This document shows positions 12,801 to 24,800 of a stretch of DNA of 64,000 nucleotides, one piece after another; within the stretch, counting starts at the first letter, position 1; each line of letters starts with the position of its first letter. The notes below the pieces were generated by a model that was not told where the DNA came from, did no database searches, and was given only the letters and a program-made list of their open reading frames with translations. Made by a program: the position numbers and the translations under genes. The stretch is from positions 116,991,515 to 117,055,514 of the forward strand of contig OX393550.1 in assembly GCA_947650365.1 (NCBI GenBank), read 5' to 3'. The DNA comes from Chamaelirium japonicum (Eukaryota; Streptophyta; Magnoliopsida; Liliales; Melanthiaceae).

Positions 12801-15800
12801 TCCCCCTGACGGGCAGACTGCGAGTCACAGATGAGCTGATGCCGGCGTGCGCCTCCGCGCGGGAGAAAACGGTCCCGGAGATACTCCCACATCGCGCGCG
12901 CTGTCGGTAGGCGGCCGATTGGAGCAAGGAGCGGACGAGCAACCGAGTCCAGAAGGTACGCCCGGATGGCCTGATCATGGCGGCGCCACGTAAGAGCAGC
13001 AACGGTGAAGGCCGTGGTAGCAGTCGCTGCAGAAGACGCATCACTGCTGGTGACAGAGGAGGAGCCGGAGTAGTCAGTGGAAGGAGGATCCTCGCCGGTG
13101 ATGTGACCCCACCGATCACGACTGGAGAGGGCGGCCTCGACGGTGAGGGACCAGTCAGGCCAGTCGCTGGCCGAGGACAAGTGAAAGGCGACCGCCTTCA
13201 GCGGTGGAGAGATCGCAACGACGGACGGTACGGCTGGAGAAGCCATGGAGGAGGCTCAATAGATGGTGGGAATCGGGAAGGGGTGGGAGGGCCGGTCTGA
13301 TGAAAGAGGGAGGGTCGGGGTGGAGGAAGAGGGAGCGGGGGCTGTAGGTGGGCGGAGGAGGGGGGTCGGGGGTTGGCGGGGGCTGTAGGGGGGGTCGGGG
13401 GTGCTGTAGGTGGGCGGAGGAGGGGGGGCGGGGGGTGTAGGTGGGCGGAGGAGGGGGGGCAGGGGCTGTAGGGGGGGGGGTCGGGAGGGGGTCGGGGTTT
13501 GGCGGGGGTGCTGTAGGTGGGCGGGGGTTGGCAGGGGCTATAGGGGGGGTCGGGAGTGGGTCGGTGGTTGGCTGGGGCTGTAGGGAGGGTCGGGAGGTGG
13601 TCGGAGGAGGGGCCGGTGGAGGAGGGAGGCTGGTGGAGGGTGCAGCCGGCGGGAAGGAGGGACCGGTGGAGGGTGCAGCCGGAGGAGGTGCAGCCGGAGG
13701 AAGGGGGGGGTTTCGGGTGTCTGTCGGGCGGCGGAAGGTGCATCCGGAGGAGGTGCAGCCGGAGGAGGAGGGAGGCCGGAGGAGGTGCAGCCGGAGGACC
13801 GTCGTCGTCGGGAGAACCCTAGAGCTCTGATACCATGTTAGGAGATGACGGCTAGGGTTTGGAGAGGAATAGAATGCATTCCATTGAGGGACTCAAGCCC
13901 AATATATGTACATGTATATCTATACAATCCGACTCGACTGTACAGTAAACCCGACCCGACTGTATGTACATTAACAAGGTTGTTTGCACTTTGTTTTGAG
14001 AGGTACATATTGTTTAGGTTTCGATTAATTTTATTGGTTATAATTTGAAAAATCATAATCGAGGAGCTTAGTAATTTAGTAATGTGTCATTAGACTAAGT
14101 ATAGATTTTTTGGAAACATAGTTTCTTTTACTTGTATATAGTTAGTGAGTGTTCCGATTTGTTCCTACTTAAACTTGCACATGCACCACTGAATGATACG
14201 GAATACGTGTAAAATATCTAAGGTATTGACCAATACACTTGTATGATTATAGTCTAATAAGAGCTAGAAGGACTGGTGGTTAGTTATAGCATACGTGAAA
14301 AGTGGAGCTAACTTACCATCATATCAGATAGCGGCATCTTAATCTTTGTCAGCATGATTTCAGTGTTATTGGCCCGCCTTAGATCAATCTACAAATAAAC
14401 CAACATAAAAATCAACTAATGAGGAGTATAATTAAAATACTGAGATAGTGGATGGGCTTCTCTTTCAATTAAATGAGCTAATGTTTCTGAAGTTTGTGGT
14501 CATGATGTAAAATATAGAATATCAATCCAGTTGTGGTTGTGTGAGGTGTAGTGTAAAAAACCAAACATTTCATTAAATAGGGAAGTTGTTACCAAAGCTA
14601 TGGAAAAGCTTGCACTAACAATAGAGAGTCCTTTATATGAATGGCCAGCGATGAAGGATTCATAAAGCCGATACCAAATAGATGGGATAAGGCTAGATGA
14701 TTATGGCTATGGTTTAATTAAATAAGGAATAATCTGACATAGTAATATGTGAATCTAAATCATCAATTGTAGTGAGAAATCAATAGTTAAAATAAGCAAA
14801 AAAAGTTCACTTCCCATGCACTCTGAATTATAGACTGGCAACATAAGAAGCAGATGATACTATCTAGTATCTGCAGATAAATAATTCATGAGTATCTGCT
14901 AACAATCATTCAAGACTGGAGGCTCAAATGACAGCATATAAGTTAGGTAATGGAAAAAGGAAATCAAGAGGATTATGAAATTTCTTTTCCCCTTCTAACA
15001 AGGGATCTGATATAAGATCTCCATCGAGTGTCAGTATATATCCTGATCAAATCGTGTATACGTAAAGTAACATTTTAATATCAAATTCAACCAACTCAGA
15101 TAAGCTTGCCCTATTGGTCTTCTTTTTCATACTACCAGATGTGCATATTGTCTGTAGACATGCATTTTTCGTAACAATAGAAAAGCATATATGAATGCAT
15201 ATTACACAACATGTAGGGACCACCATTAAAATATGACTACCCATTTTAATAGTGGAACTCTTAGGAATTAAACTTTGATGAAGACCTGATCAGCACCTTC
15301 AGTTCGTATCCGTTTGGGACTTGTTAGACGTTATTTCAGTTTTTGGCCGTTTTTCCCTGTTTTTGGCCTTATTTCAGCATTTAGTTGTATGTCTGTTCTT
15401 GCCCAGTTCATGGGGGATGTCCATGATCTCATCCGAGGGCTTTTCGGATTGAATCCGGGTCTTCTCGGGTGAGTTTCAGCATTATATTAATAAAATTATG
15501 GGTGCGTGTGTTTGTGGGGTACCGACGGACGAGATTAGATCTCAAAACCGACGGTTAGATGGCGAAATAACATAATTTAGATGACGTGGCACTTATGGGC
15601 TTCAATTAGAATGTTATTGGGCTTATCTTAAGCCCAATAAGCCTTCCCATGCATTACCGCACCCCCTCCTCTTCCTTTCCCGTGAACCGAACGCCCCCCC
15701 CCCTCCTTGTCCGCGCGGAAGAAGCCCCGGCCCCACCGTCCGTCCTCTCTCTTCTCTCTCTTCTCTCCCTTGTTTTTCTCCCTTTTCATTGCCTTTTTTA

Positions 15801-18800
15801 ACCCTTTGAATCCCCACCATCAAACCCTAATTGGTCTTTAATCCTAGCCATCGAAACAAAACCCTAACTCTACAAGAAGATGAAGGAAGAAGAAAAAATC
15901 AGATTTTGATAGTTGCTGAAATTCGTGCCTCTTCGTGAGTGCTTCCGGGCGAGACTCGTGTCCCCGATCCTCGCCGATTCCACGACTTCGCCTCGTGAAG
16001 GCTTTGGGCTTCGTTTTCCGAAGGTTCCGGCTTCTCCCGACGTCCGGCCTTGCTCCGTGTGCAGGATCGTCGGCGCATCCTTGCAATCGACCCACGGCGG
16101 GAAACCCCAGGCAGTATCTATCCTTTTCCTTTATTCTCCCATCGCATCCGCTTAGTTTTCATTCGATTTCCATTGCCTCCGCTCCGCATCGCAGCCATAA
16201 CCGGTCTTTTCATTGATAGTTGAAGCCTAATCACGTGCCTAATCATCTGATTTGATATATTTAGTCTGTCGGTTACCTCTGCAAGCATCCATAGCCCTTT
16301 TCTTTTTATAAAATCTGATGCATACCTGCTTGCAATTTTAATATCTTCTGCTGTGATTGAATTTTATATATGCTGAAATCTGTTTTTGTGGTGATAGTGC
16401 ATCTTTATTGTTAAGTCTGAAACCCGTTTCATGTTGATTGCATAGACTTTCTATTACTACGTGAGATAACTGTGTTTGCTGTCCTTTTTAGGCTTATTGC
16501 ACTATAATGATAACTAAACCCTAGTCATTGACCAAAGAAAACACTAAAAGGGTTCAGGATTGTAGTGTGCCTTATTGGTGCCTGCATCAAGTTGGTATCA
16601 GAGCTCGAAAGAACCTGTTCGGGTTTCTTTTGAGTGCTGAATTTCAGCAAACCCTAATCTTTTCTTTGCTGATTTTGCATAGGTCATCGTCTTGCGTGCT
16701 TGATTTGCATTTAGTGTTAGGTTTACGTCTAGCGTTAGGATTGCATCGTGTATCTGACGCCATGTCCTATCGTCGCGTCCGATCCCATCCTTATTCGCTT
16801 GACCCACTAGATACCCACACCTATAAACAATTTGTCAGGCTATATAAATCTCTTGAGCCATGTCCTACCCTTTTCCCGAGATCTTCGATGGAACGTAGAT
16901 ACTCCTCTTCGATTCGAGATCAAGCCCATGACCTGGATCTATCTTCTAAACCTTTTGTTCAATGGGTTTTGCGGAGTCCTTCAGTGCCAACCTTGAAAAT
17001 CAGATATATCGAAACCCAGCTCTTACTTGATGATATTGAGGATGAGTTGGCATGAAGGGAGAAGCAGAACCAGAGGCTTGCCCGATACAGCAGGCCACCA
17101 CCTCCAGCAGAGCCTCCACCTCCTGTGGAGTACCCGGTTCCACCAGTGGCCCCACTTGAGAAGCATCCGCCTCCTGTGGAGCTTCCTCGGCCAATGCCTA
17201 CGGAGGAGCCACCTCTTCCGTCAGCGACTACAGAGGAGTTCCTTCCGCCTTCTCCAGTGCCTACAGCGGTGCCACCTCCTCCTTCAGTGGCTTCAGAGGA
17301 GCTCTTTCCACCTTCAGCAGTGCCTACAGAGGAGCCACTTCCTCCGGTAGTGACTACGGAGAGGCTTCTCCTACCTTTCACAGAGCTTACAGATGAGGCA
17401 CCTCCTTCGGCAGTTCTTCCTACAGCAGAGACACCCGTGGAGCCTCCGACTTCCGCGGAGCTTCCATCACAGCTACAGTCAGAGCCAGTTGGGGAGCTTC
17501 AGACAGCTAAGCCACTTGCGCGCTTTGACTTTGTTGGGACTGACCGACCACCTACAGCTCGTGCGCTTCTGTTTTTGTACTTCAGTACCTTCTGGCCCTC
17601 GCTCGACGCCAGCACTCCCTTCGCGAGAGGCCCAGAGGTTGTTGACTGCCCGAGACATCACTTGTTGGGAATTCATCATCAGATCCAGACACAGCGACGT
17701 TCCCACGGTGGTGGTCTCCCTCCTGCTACCGGCGATGTCTTCCGGCGTAAACTCGAGGACGAGTTTTTCGCAGCGGAAGCGATTGATGAAGACCTGATCA
17801 GCACCTTCAGTTCGTATCCGTTTGGGACTTGTTAGACGTTATTTCAGTTTTTGGCCGTTTTTCCCTGTTTTTGGCCTTATTTCAGCATTTAGTTGTATGT
17901 CTGTTCTTGCCCAGTTCATGGGGGATGTCCATGATCTCATCCGAGGGCTTTTCGGATTGAATCCGGGTCTTCTCGGGTGAGTTTCAGCATTATATTAATA
18001 AAATTATGGGTGCGTGTGTTTGCGGGGTACCGACGGACGAGATTAGATCTCGAAACCGACGGTTAGATGGCGAAATAACATAATTTAGATGACGTGGCAC
18101 TTATGGGCTTCAATTAGAATGTTATTGGGCTTATCTTAAGCCCAATAAGCCTTCCCATGCATTACCGCACCCCCTCCTCTTCCTTTCCCGTGAACCGAAC
18201 GCCCCCCCCCCCCCTCCTTGTCCGCGCGGAAGAAGCCCCGGCCCCACCGTCCGTCCTCTCTCTTCTCTCCCTTGTTTTTCTCCCTTTTCATTGCCTTTTT
18301 TAACCCTTTGAATCCCCACCATCAAACCCTAATTGGTCTTTAATCCTAGCCATCGAAACAAAACCCTAACTCTACAAGAAGATGAAGGAAGAAGAAAAAA
18401 TCAGATTTTGATAGTTGCTGAAATTCGTGCCTCTTCGTGAGTGCTTCCGGGCGAGACTCGTGTCCCCGATCCTCGCCGATTCCACGACTTCGCCTCGTGA
18501 AGGCTTTGGGCTTCGTTTTCCGAAGGTTCCGGCTTCTCCCGACGTCCGGCCTTGCTCCGTGTGCAGGATCGTCGGCGCATCCTTGCAATCGACCCACGGC
18601 GGGAAACCCCAGGCAGTATCTATCCTTTTCCTTTATTCTCCCATCGCATCCGCTTAGTTTTCATTCGATTTCCATTGCCTCCGCTCCGCATCGCAGCCAT
18701 AACCGGTCTTTTCATTGATAGTTGAAGCCTAATCACGTGCCTAATCATCTGATTTGATATATTTAGTCTGTCGGTTACCTCTGCAAGCATCCATAGCCCT

Positions 18801-21800
18801 TTTCTTTTTATAAAATCTGATGCATACCTGCTTGCAATTTTAATATCTTCTGCTGTGATTGAATTTTATATATGCTGATAGTGCATCTTTATTGTTAAGT
18901 CTGAAACCCGTTTCATGTTGATTGCATAGACTTTCTATTACTACGTGAGATAACTGTGTTTGCTGTCCTTTTTAGGCTTATTGCGCTATAATGATAACTA
19001 AACCCTAGTCATTGACCAAAGAAAACCCTAAAAGGGTTCAGGATTGTAGTGTGCCTTATTGGTGCCTGCATCAAACTTTCTATAATCTCTTAAACTAATT
19101 TAGACCTAAGAGCAATAAAAACACGGTGATTCTATGAATAAGGACTTGAATCGATCCATATTACTCTGGCACCAATCTCCCTCGGTTGCAAGATTTCTCG
19201 ATTCCATCCAGAAGATCAAGACAAAGATTTTGATTTTGTATCAATTGATGACGTAGGTCGTTATGAACTTTGGCTTGACAGCATATCGTGTTGATGTAGA
19301 ATATTGCTTTAGTAGCTCTGGATATCCGAACTTGTAGGAGCTGATCAATTATTATGAGATGGTGCTTTGTGGATTTTCAAATTTCAACAATATAGTAAAA
19401 AGGATTTAAGGATCCCAATGCCAATGTAGAATTATGAGTCTATGACTACGACTCATAATGGACTTAGTCACATGATTGTGGTCTTCAAGTTGCTCTTTTC
19501 CTCTGTATGTTCTTTTAAGGCTAATATATCAATGAGCAGCACTCATCCTCTAGTGACAAGTACACATCTGCAACTTTAGAACAAGCTCCTCCTCAGGCTT
19601 CCTCATGAACATCTCCTTAGGTTCACCTTCAACCTTTTCCTCAGGCACATGTACGGCTTCCTCTATGGGATTATCCTTTGGCACCTCCATCGCTTCCTAC
19701 TCTGACTCCGCCTTGGACTCATCTTTGATAATTTCTTAAGCTTCCTGCATAAGCTTTCTTATGAAGCCATCTCTTCGAGCGATTTGTTGAAGAGGGAAGG
19801 TAAACTCTAATCTACCACTGGAGATTCCTTCTAGGGATGATCTAGAAGAAGATTCCTCGTTACCACAAGAGGATTATATCTCTGACACCAAATGATGCAG
19901 AACTAGATTTTATTTGATATAAATATGATGCCAATTATTGAAGGGATTGGTATTTTGTGATACCAATTAATGCCCGAACAAGATTCCAAGGGGATACATC
20001 AACATAATTGTAAATCACAAAAGAGAGAGAGGGTAAAGTAAACAAAGTTAGTTTCAATAAGACTCCAGGAAAAATGAGAGGATGTCCTGGCTATGATACC
20101 AGATGAAGAAGACTAGATCCGATTGTTATAGCTCTTATGCCAATTGATGAAGGGAGTAGTATACTTTGATACCATTCATACCAAAACTAGATCCGAAGGG
20201 ATGAATCAGTATAATAGCAACTACGAAAGACAATAGAGGGAAAAGACTCCAAGAAACTGAGAGTAAAAAATAAATGCCAAAATGTGATGAAATTCAGTGC
20301 TTAATGATTGTTGGTAGTAAAAAAACAAATTCATAAAAACTGAGGTTATGATTGCAGCCCTCTTCTACTCATAGAAAGTTAGAAACTAACTAGGTCGTGA
20401 ACCAACTAGGAACCCGAAATTAAGTTCCGTTTTTGTAATTTCTATAGGTTTTTGTGAATTTCTAGGTCCATGTAAAATTCCAACACATGGAAAATAAATC
20501 AGCACCTTGGATTCTTTTAGGGTGGAGCTATATACAGCCAATGAAATACCAAAGGCAGCTCTAACTTAAACTTGGAAAAATACATAGCATGACCCCGTTT
20601 AAGCCCTGCTCTTGTGCTATGGGCAACCCTCGCCTGCTTTCTCCGTCGTTGGTGATGTGCAGGACGCCACCCGCCTCCTCCGCGATGCACCCACCATCAT
20701 TGGTGTGTCCACCTTCTTCCTCCTTTCTTCCTCTTCCACCTCCTCCTCCCTCCTCCTTTTTCCTCCCCTTCTTCCTCCTCCCCTTCTTCCTTCTTCTCTT
20801 TCCTTCCTCCTCCTGGAAAGCCTGAGACTCAGCCAGGTTGAATGCATCTTTTGTGCATTCGGTCACCCCGATAGAATGCACAAAAGGCACATTCGGCTAT
20901 AGAGGCCGAATGCATCTACAATACATTTGGCCATTGGAGGTCGAATGCATTCCAATGACCGAATGCTCTGTAGATGCATTCGGCCTCGATGGCCAAATGC
21001 ACAGAAGGTGCACTCAGACTGGAATGGTTGAGTGTTGTGATATCTAGGAGGAGGAGGGGAGGGAGGAGGATGAGGAAGAAGAGAAAGAGGAAGAGGAATG
21101 GGAGAAAGAGGCAACGACGGGTTGGATAGGTGGCACGGGCGACAGAGGTAAAAAGGGGGTGTTCAATAGACAGGGGCTGGCTATGAGAAAAAGACATGTT
21201 GCCTTTAGATAGGAGTTGCATTTGGTAATTCTTGGGTTGTATATAGTCTCACCCTTCTTTTATCTAGAAAAGCAAACACACTTCTTATTTTCATCTAAAA
21301 TCCAACCCCTTACTAGGATTTCAAACTGCGTGGTAGTGCAACTAGACTGAATCTAGTGAGGAGAGGAGTCATGTGACTCCTTTATCTACCCTAGAATGAA
21401 AGTATGGCTCAACCCCTTTATCCTAAAATAGAGCCTTACCTAGATTTAATTAATTGTTGGCCTTGTTTTTGTTAGGATTATGCCCTGAAAGCCAATCACC
21501 TTTTTGACATTTTGTAAGCTATAAATGGATTTATGAATAAACATTTGTTATGATGCATGCTATATATTAGTAAAATAGTGGCCATTCCTAGGACTAAAGG
21601 GATGAGTCATGGGTCCATAAGTTACATTGTAGGTGGCATAGTGCATTGAACGAGTCTATATTAGTGTTGTCCATGCACAGATTATCATGTCATTGATATC
21701 TTACAACTCGCATAAATGGTTCATAGGCAGTGATGAAGTAGGGCACTTCATTTGAAAGGTCAGAGAGTGCTCGATCTCTATTTTTCATAGGGTAGTTTGT

Positions 21801-24800
21801 CTCGGTCATCTAAGAAAAAACAAGACTTGTGTGTCAATGTTTCAAATACTTTGAATGGAATTGGAATGAGAATGTACCATCAAATATTATCACCTATGAT
21901 TAAATTCTCACCACCGCTAAAGGCAAAAAACTCTCAACTCTAAGTGAATAGTGAACTCAAGTATCTAGTGTACGATGTTTTGACTTACTAACCTGTGAGA
22001 CCTAACTGGATGATCAAAACCTTGGTATCTTGGGTAGTCGGTATCATGGTTTTAAGAACACGTATTTGCCAGGATGGAGTTCAATATTCTCTCATGAAGG
22101 GAGCATATATTCCCTTGAGTTGATTCAAAGGAATTGATCATTGAAATACGAACCAGGTACTTTTGGTAAAATGAATTATTGAAATGTTTTCTTGCAATCA
22201 TATCCTTTTTAGTAGAACATTGTTTCATTAAAAAAAAATTCTAGCACTCAAGTAAATTAGTTACTTAAGTAACACAAGTACTAAATAGGCATTTTGGTGG
22301 ACAGTGTGAGTCGGTGATTTATAGTGTCATTTACATAGTTCAGGTGGATAAGTTTGGTTGCAGTGATTAGTAGGAAAAGGGCTTGAACATAATATTCGAT
22401 CACTAGGAGTTAAATCACACTATTTAGTGTAGTTAGGTATGATTCGATTGGTATCCCTAATTGTATCATTATATGACCAGAATATTGGAAGCCAATAGTA
22501 GCCAAAATTCTCTCTCTCTCTCTCTCTCTCTCTTCGTGTGTGTGTGACTCGGTTCAGTCTATCCCATAGTCATCTCCATGTGGAGACCCTGTTGACTTCC
22601 GGAGGTAGCCCAAGGGAGGCAGTCACACTGTGTTTCCCACTAGATAACCAAGCGCCAACAATAGAACGTCATTTTGGTCCATTACCCATGGGAATTGATC
22701 TCTCTATTGAGGGTATGACCGGCCCTTGAGGAAACTATTAAGGATAGATATTGATAAGGGAGCAGGTATCATCGGTCTTTGTTGGAGCATATGGCAAGAA
22801 CGCAACATGAGAGTTTTCTCGGGCAAGGAACTCTCCATCGAGATTATCTGATCCAACTTTGTAGCGATGGTTAGCAGTTGGTCGTCAGGTTTCTCTGTTA
22901 AACTCTCAGGGTTGATTAGCCCTTTCCTCTATAGCTTGTAACTCGGTTTTTTATTAATAAATCTTGGGGTATGCTCAACCCCATCCTCTCCTTCTCGGAG
23001 AGGAATTGCTCAAAAAAAAAAAAAAGATAAGGGAGTAGGTATAAAAGGCATGTAGATCTTCATGGAATCAGGCCTATGATATCGGCTTGTTATCTTGAAG
23101 ATAATCAAACTGTTGGCACCGCTTCTCTATACAGAGAGAGCTCGAGCCATATGTTGATTATCTAGGTATGCATAGCTACATGCTCCATATGGAACAAAGA
23201 GAGAAAGGAAAGAGAGGAAGGAGGGTTCTGGTGGAAGGGATCCCACCATCATGCATCTGAAGTCACTCATTGGCCACTTTGGTGCAAGATCAATAGGTCA
23301 TCAAGCCACCATCTTCATCTTCTACTTCAGATTTGTGGAGGTTGTGAAAGCTGAAACGGGGAGGCTTCTTCATCTTCTTCCACATGCCAAGGTATGTTTT
23401 GGACTTCTTGTACATTTACAGTCTATATGCTACCTCTTTCATGGCATGGGAACAACATGGATGACAGTTTGGGGTTTGCATTTGTTAGATACCCTCACAC
23501 CTCAAAACTAATGGGATATGTATGCTTAAATAAACCCAAGTGCAGAATTTAAAGCATTAAAATCAGATTTCAGCATATTATAATCAAATTTCAGCAAAGC
23601 CTATAAACACGATTCATCATTCATTCAAGCCCAAGCATATTTAATTTGACAAAGTGATAAAACTGACATAATAAGATTTAATTTCAGATTCTAATAAACC
23701 AGTCCAGCAATACAGATGATCACAATCTCAAATAAATAAAGCCAATGTCTCAAGAACAAGCAAAGATCTAAGCGAATAAATCCTAATGGATGAGATTCTC
23801 AGAAACCAAGGATTTTGGAAACCCTAATGTAAATTCAGCAATAAGGCCGATTGGGGAAAAGAAAGATATCACATGAAAATTATCGAGGGATGATTTCAAA
23901 CCGTGCTTTGGTCAATGCCGGCTGCTAACAGGAACTCCGTTACTGCAGATGAAGGGGCGGAAGAGGGGGCGTGGTCCAGAAGAAAGGTTGAAGAAACCGA
24001 GACGATGGATCTTTGAAGATGAAGGAACTCCGCGTCGATCTTCCGCGAAGCCGTAGACGAATGCGTGGTGACGAGGTAGAAGCGTGCGGGAGGAAGAAGC
24101 AGACTAGAAGCAAGGAAGATTCTTCGGAAGGGATACACCGAACAAGCGAGCCGCTTCTCCGTTCTAGGGTTTCAATTTCATATCATCCTCCTTTCTCAAT
24201 TAGGGTTTTTAATATTTATAGCGGATGAAACAATCAAAGGAAACACAAAAAAAAAGGAAAGAAAGAGAGAGACGCGCGGGAGGAGAGAGAGAAGACCACG
24301 GAAGAGAGAGAGGGTCGGGTGTGTCCGCGGGAGAGAGAGAGAGGGCCGGTCGGGTAGGGGGTTCGGTTAGGGCTTTGGCTTCCTTCTGAATCTCATCCAT
24401 TGAGATTTAAGTTGATCTAAGATCCTACGGCTAAAAACCTAACACGGAAACGAGTCAGTTCGGCATCTGTGGCTCGAACCAGATGCAAACATGGCTCGCA
24501 CCTACCCAAACCAGAAAATAAAACAGAAATAACTAAAGATCCGTTGGTCGGATCGAAACAACATAAGAACCAAAGTTTTAGATCTTCGAATGATCTTTCC
24601 ACTGGTGCAGACGGATCGACGATCGGCTTCCTGGATCTCCGGAACGGATGAAAATACGCCATCAGCTGTAGCAAATCTGCACGTAGTAGGCTCGTCTGCA
24701 TCAAGTCCCCCAGACTCAAAAGAACTCGACTCCTGTCGAGCAAGGTCCTGGATTCGGTGGAGGCTCCCCTGGAAGTAACTGCAACCGCTGCATCTGCTCG

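Larger units (their letters stand above)
8691..13976 (-). mobile_element. Ty1/copia element, nearly full length, nested in formin intron 6
   Basis: Identical-length 141-bp LTRs (8691-8831 and 13836-13976, TGTTA...TAACA) differ at about two sites, suggesting insertion within roughly the last million years. On the minus strand the order is primer site TGGTATCAGAGCTCT touching the 5' LTR, leader, gag with CCHC knuckle, protease (DSGASCHL), integrase, a proline-rich spacer, reverse transcriptase (YVDDMIITGDD), RNase H (YSDADWAGD, STEAEYRA) and a polypurine tract beside the 3' LTR. Flanks GGGTT and AGGTT fit a 5-bp target duplication with one difference. The polyprotein frame is interrupted about two times, so it is a broken fossil, though structurally complete. 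It is sense to the formin. Confidence 0.93.
15276..19073 (+). mobile_element. Non-autonomous LTR element (LARD-like), very young
   Basis: Two long LTRs (15276-16589 and 17784-19073, TGATG...CATCA) flank only about 1.2 kb of internal DNA. A perfect 5-bp target duplication AACTT lies at 15271-15275 and 19074-19078. The primer site TGGTATCAGAGCTC starts at 16593, three bases (AGT) after the LTR. The internal part has open frames (about 16,528-17,055 and a proline/glutamate-rich one at 17,125-17,835) but no recognisable protease, reverse transcriptase or integrase. By eye the LTRs differ by about four substitutions and a few indels in 1.3 kb, implying an insertion on the order of 0.1-0.2 million years. 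It is antisense to the formin. Mobilisation would have needed an autonomous relative. Confidence 0.9.
21469..23477 (+). mobile_element. Possible degenerate copia LTR (Angela-like start), with LINE inside
   Basis: Starts TGTTAGGATTATGCCCTGAA, resembling the start of Angela/BARE-type copia LTRs (TGTTGGAAATATGCCCTAGA in grasses), and no coding region follows. The right boundary is not seen, so this may be a solo LTR or only part of one. Confidence 0.3.

Noticed and set aside
13198-13830. Proline-rich and Gly-rich frames of 130-180 codons
   Set aside because: Same explanation: the G-rich leader of the full copia element.
20561-20890. Glu/Arg/Lys-rich 109-codon frame on minus
   Set aside because: Comes from a CTTCCTCC tract; no homology recognised and no splice or promoter context.
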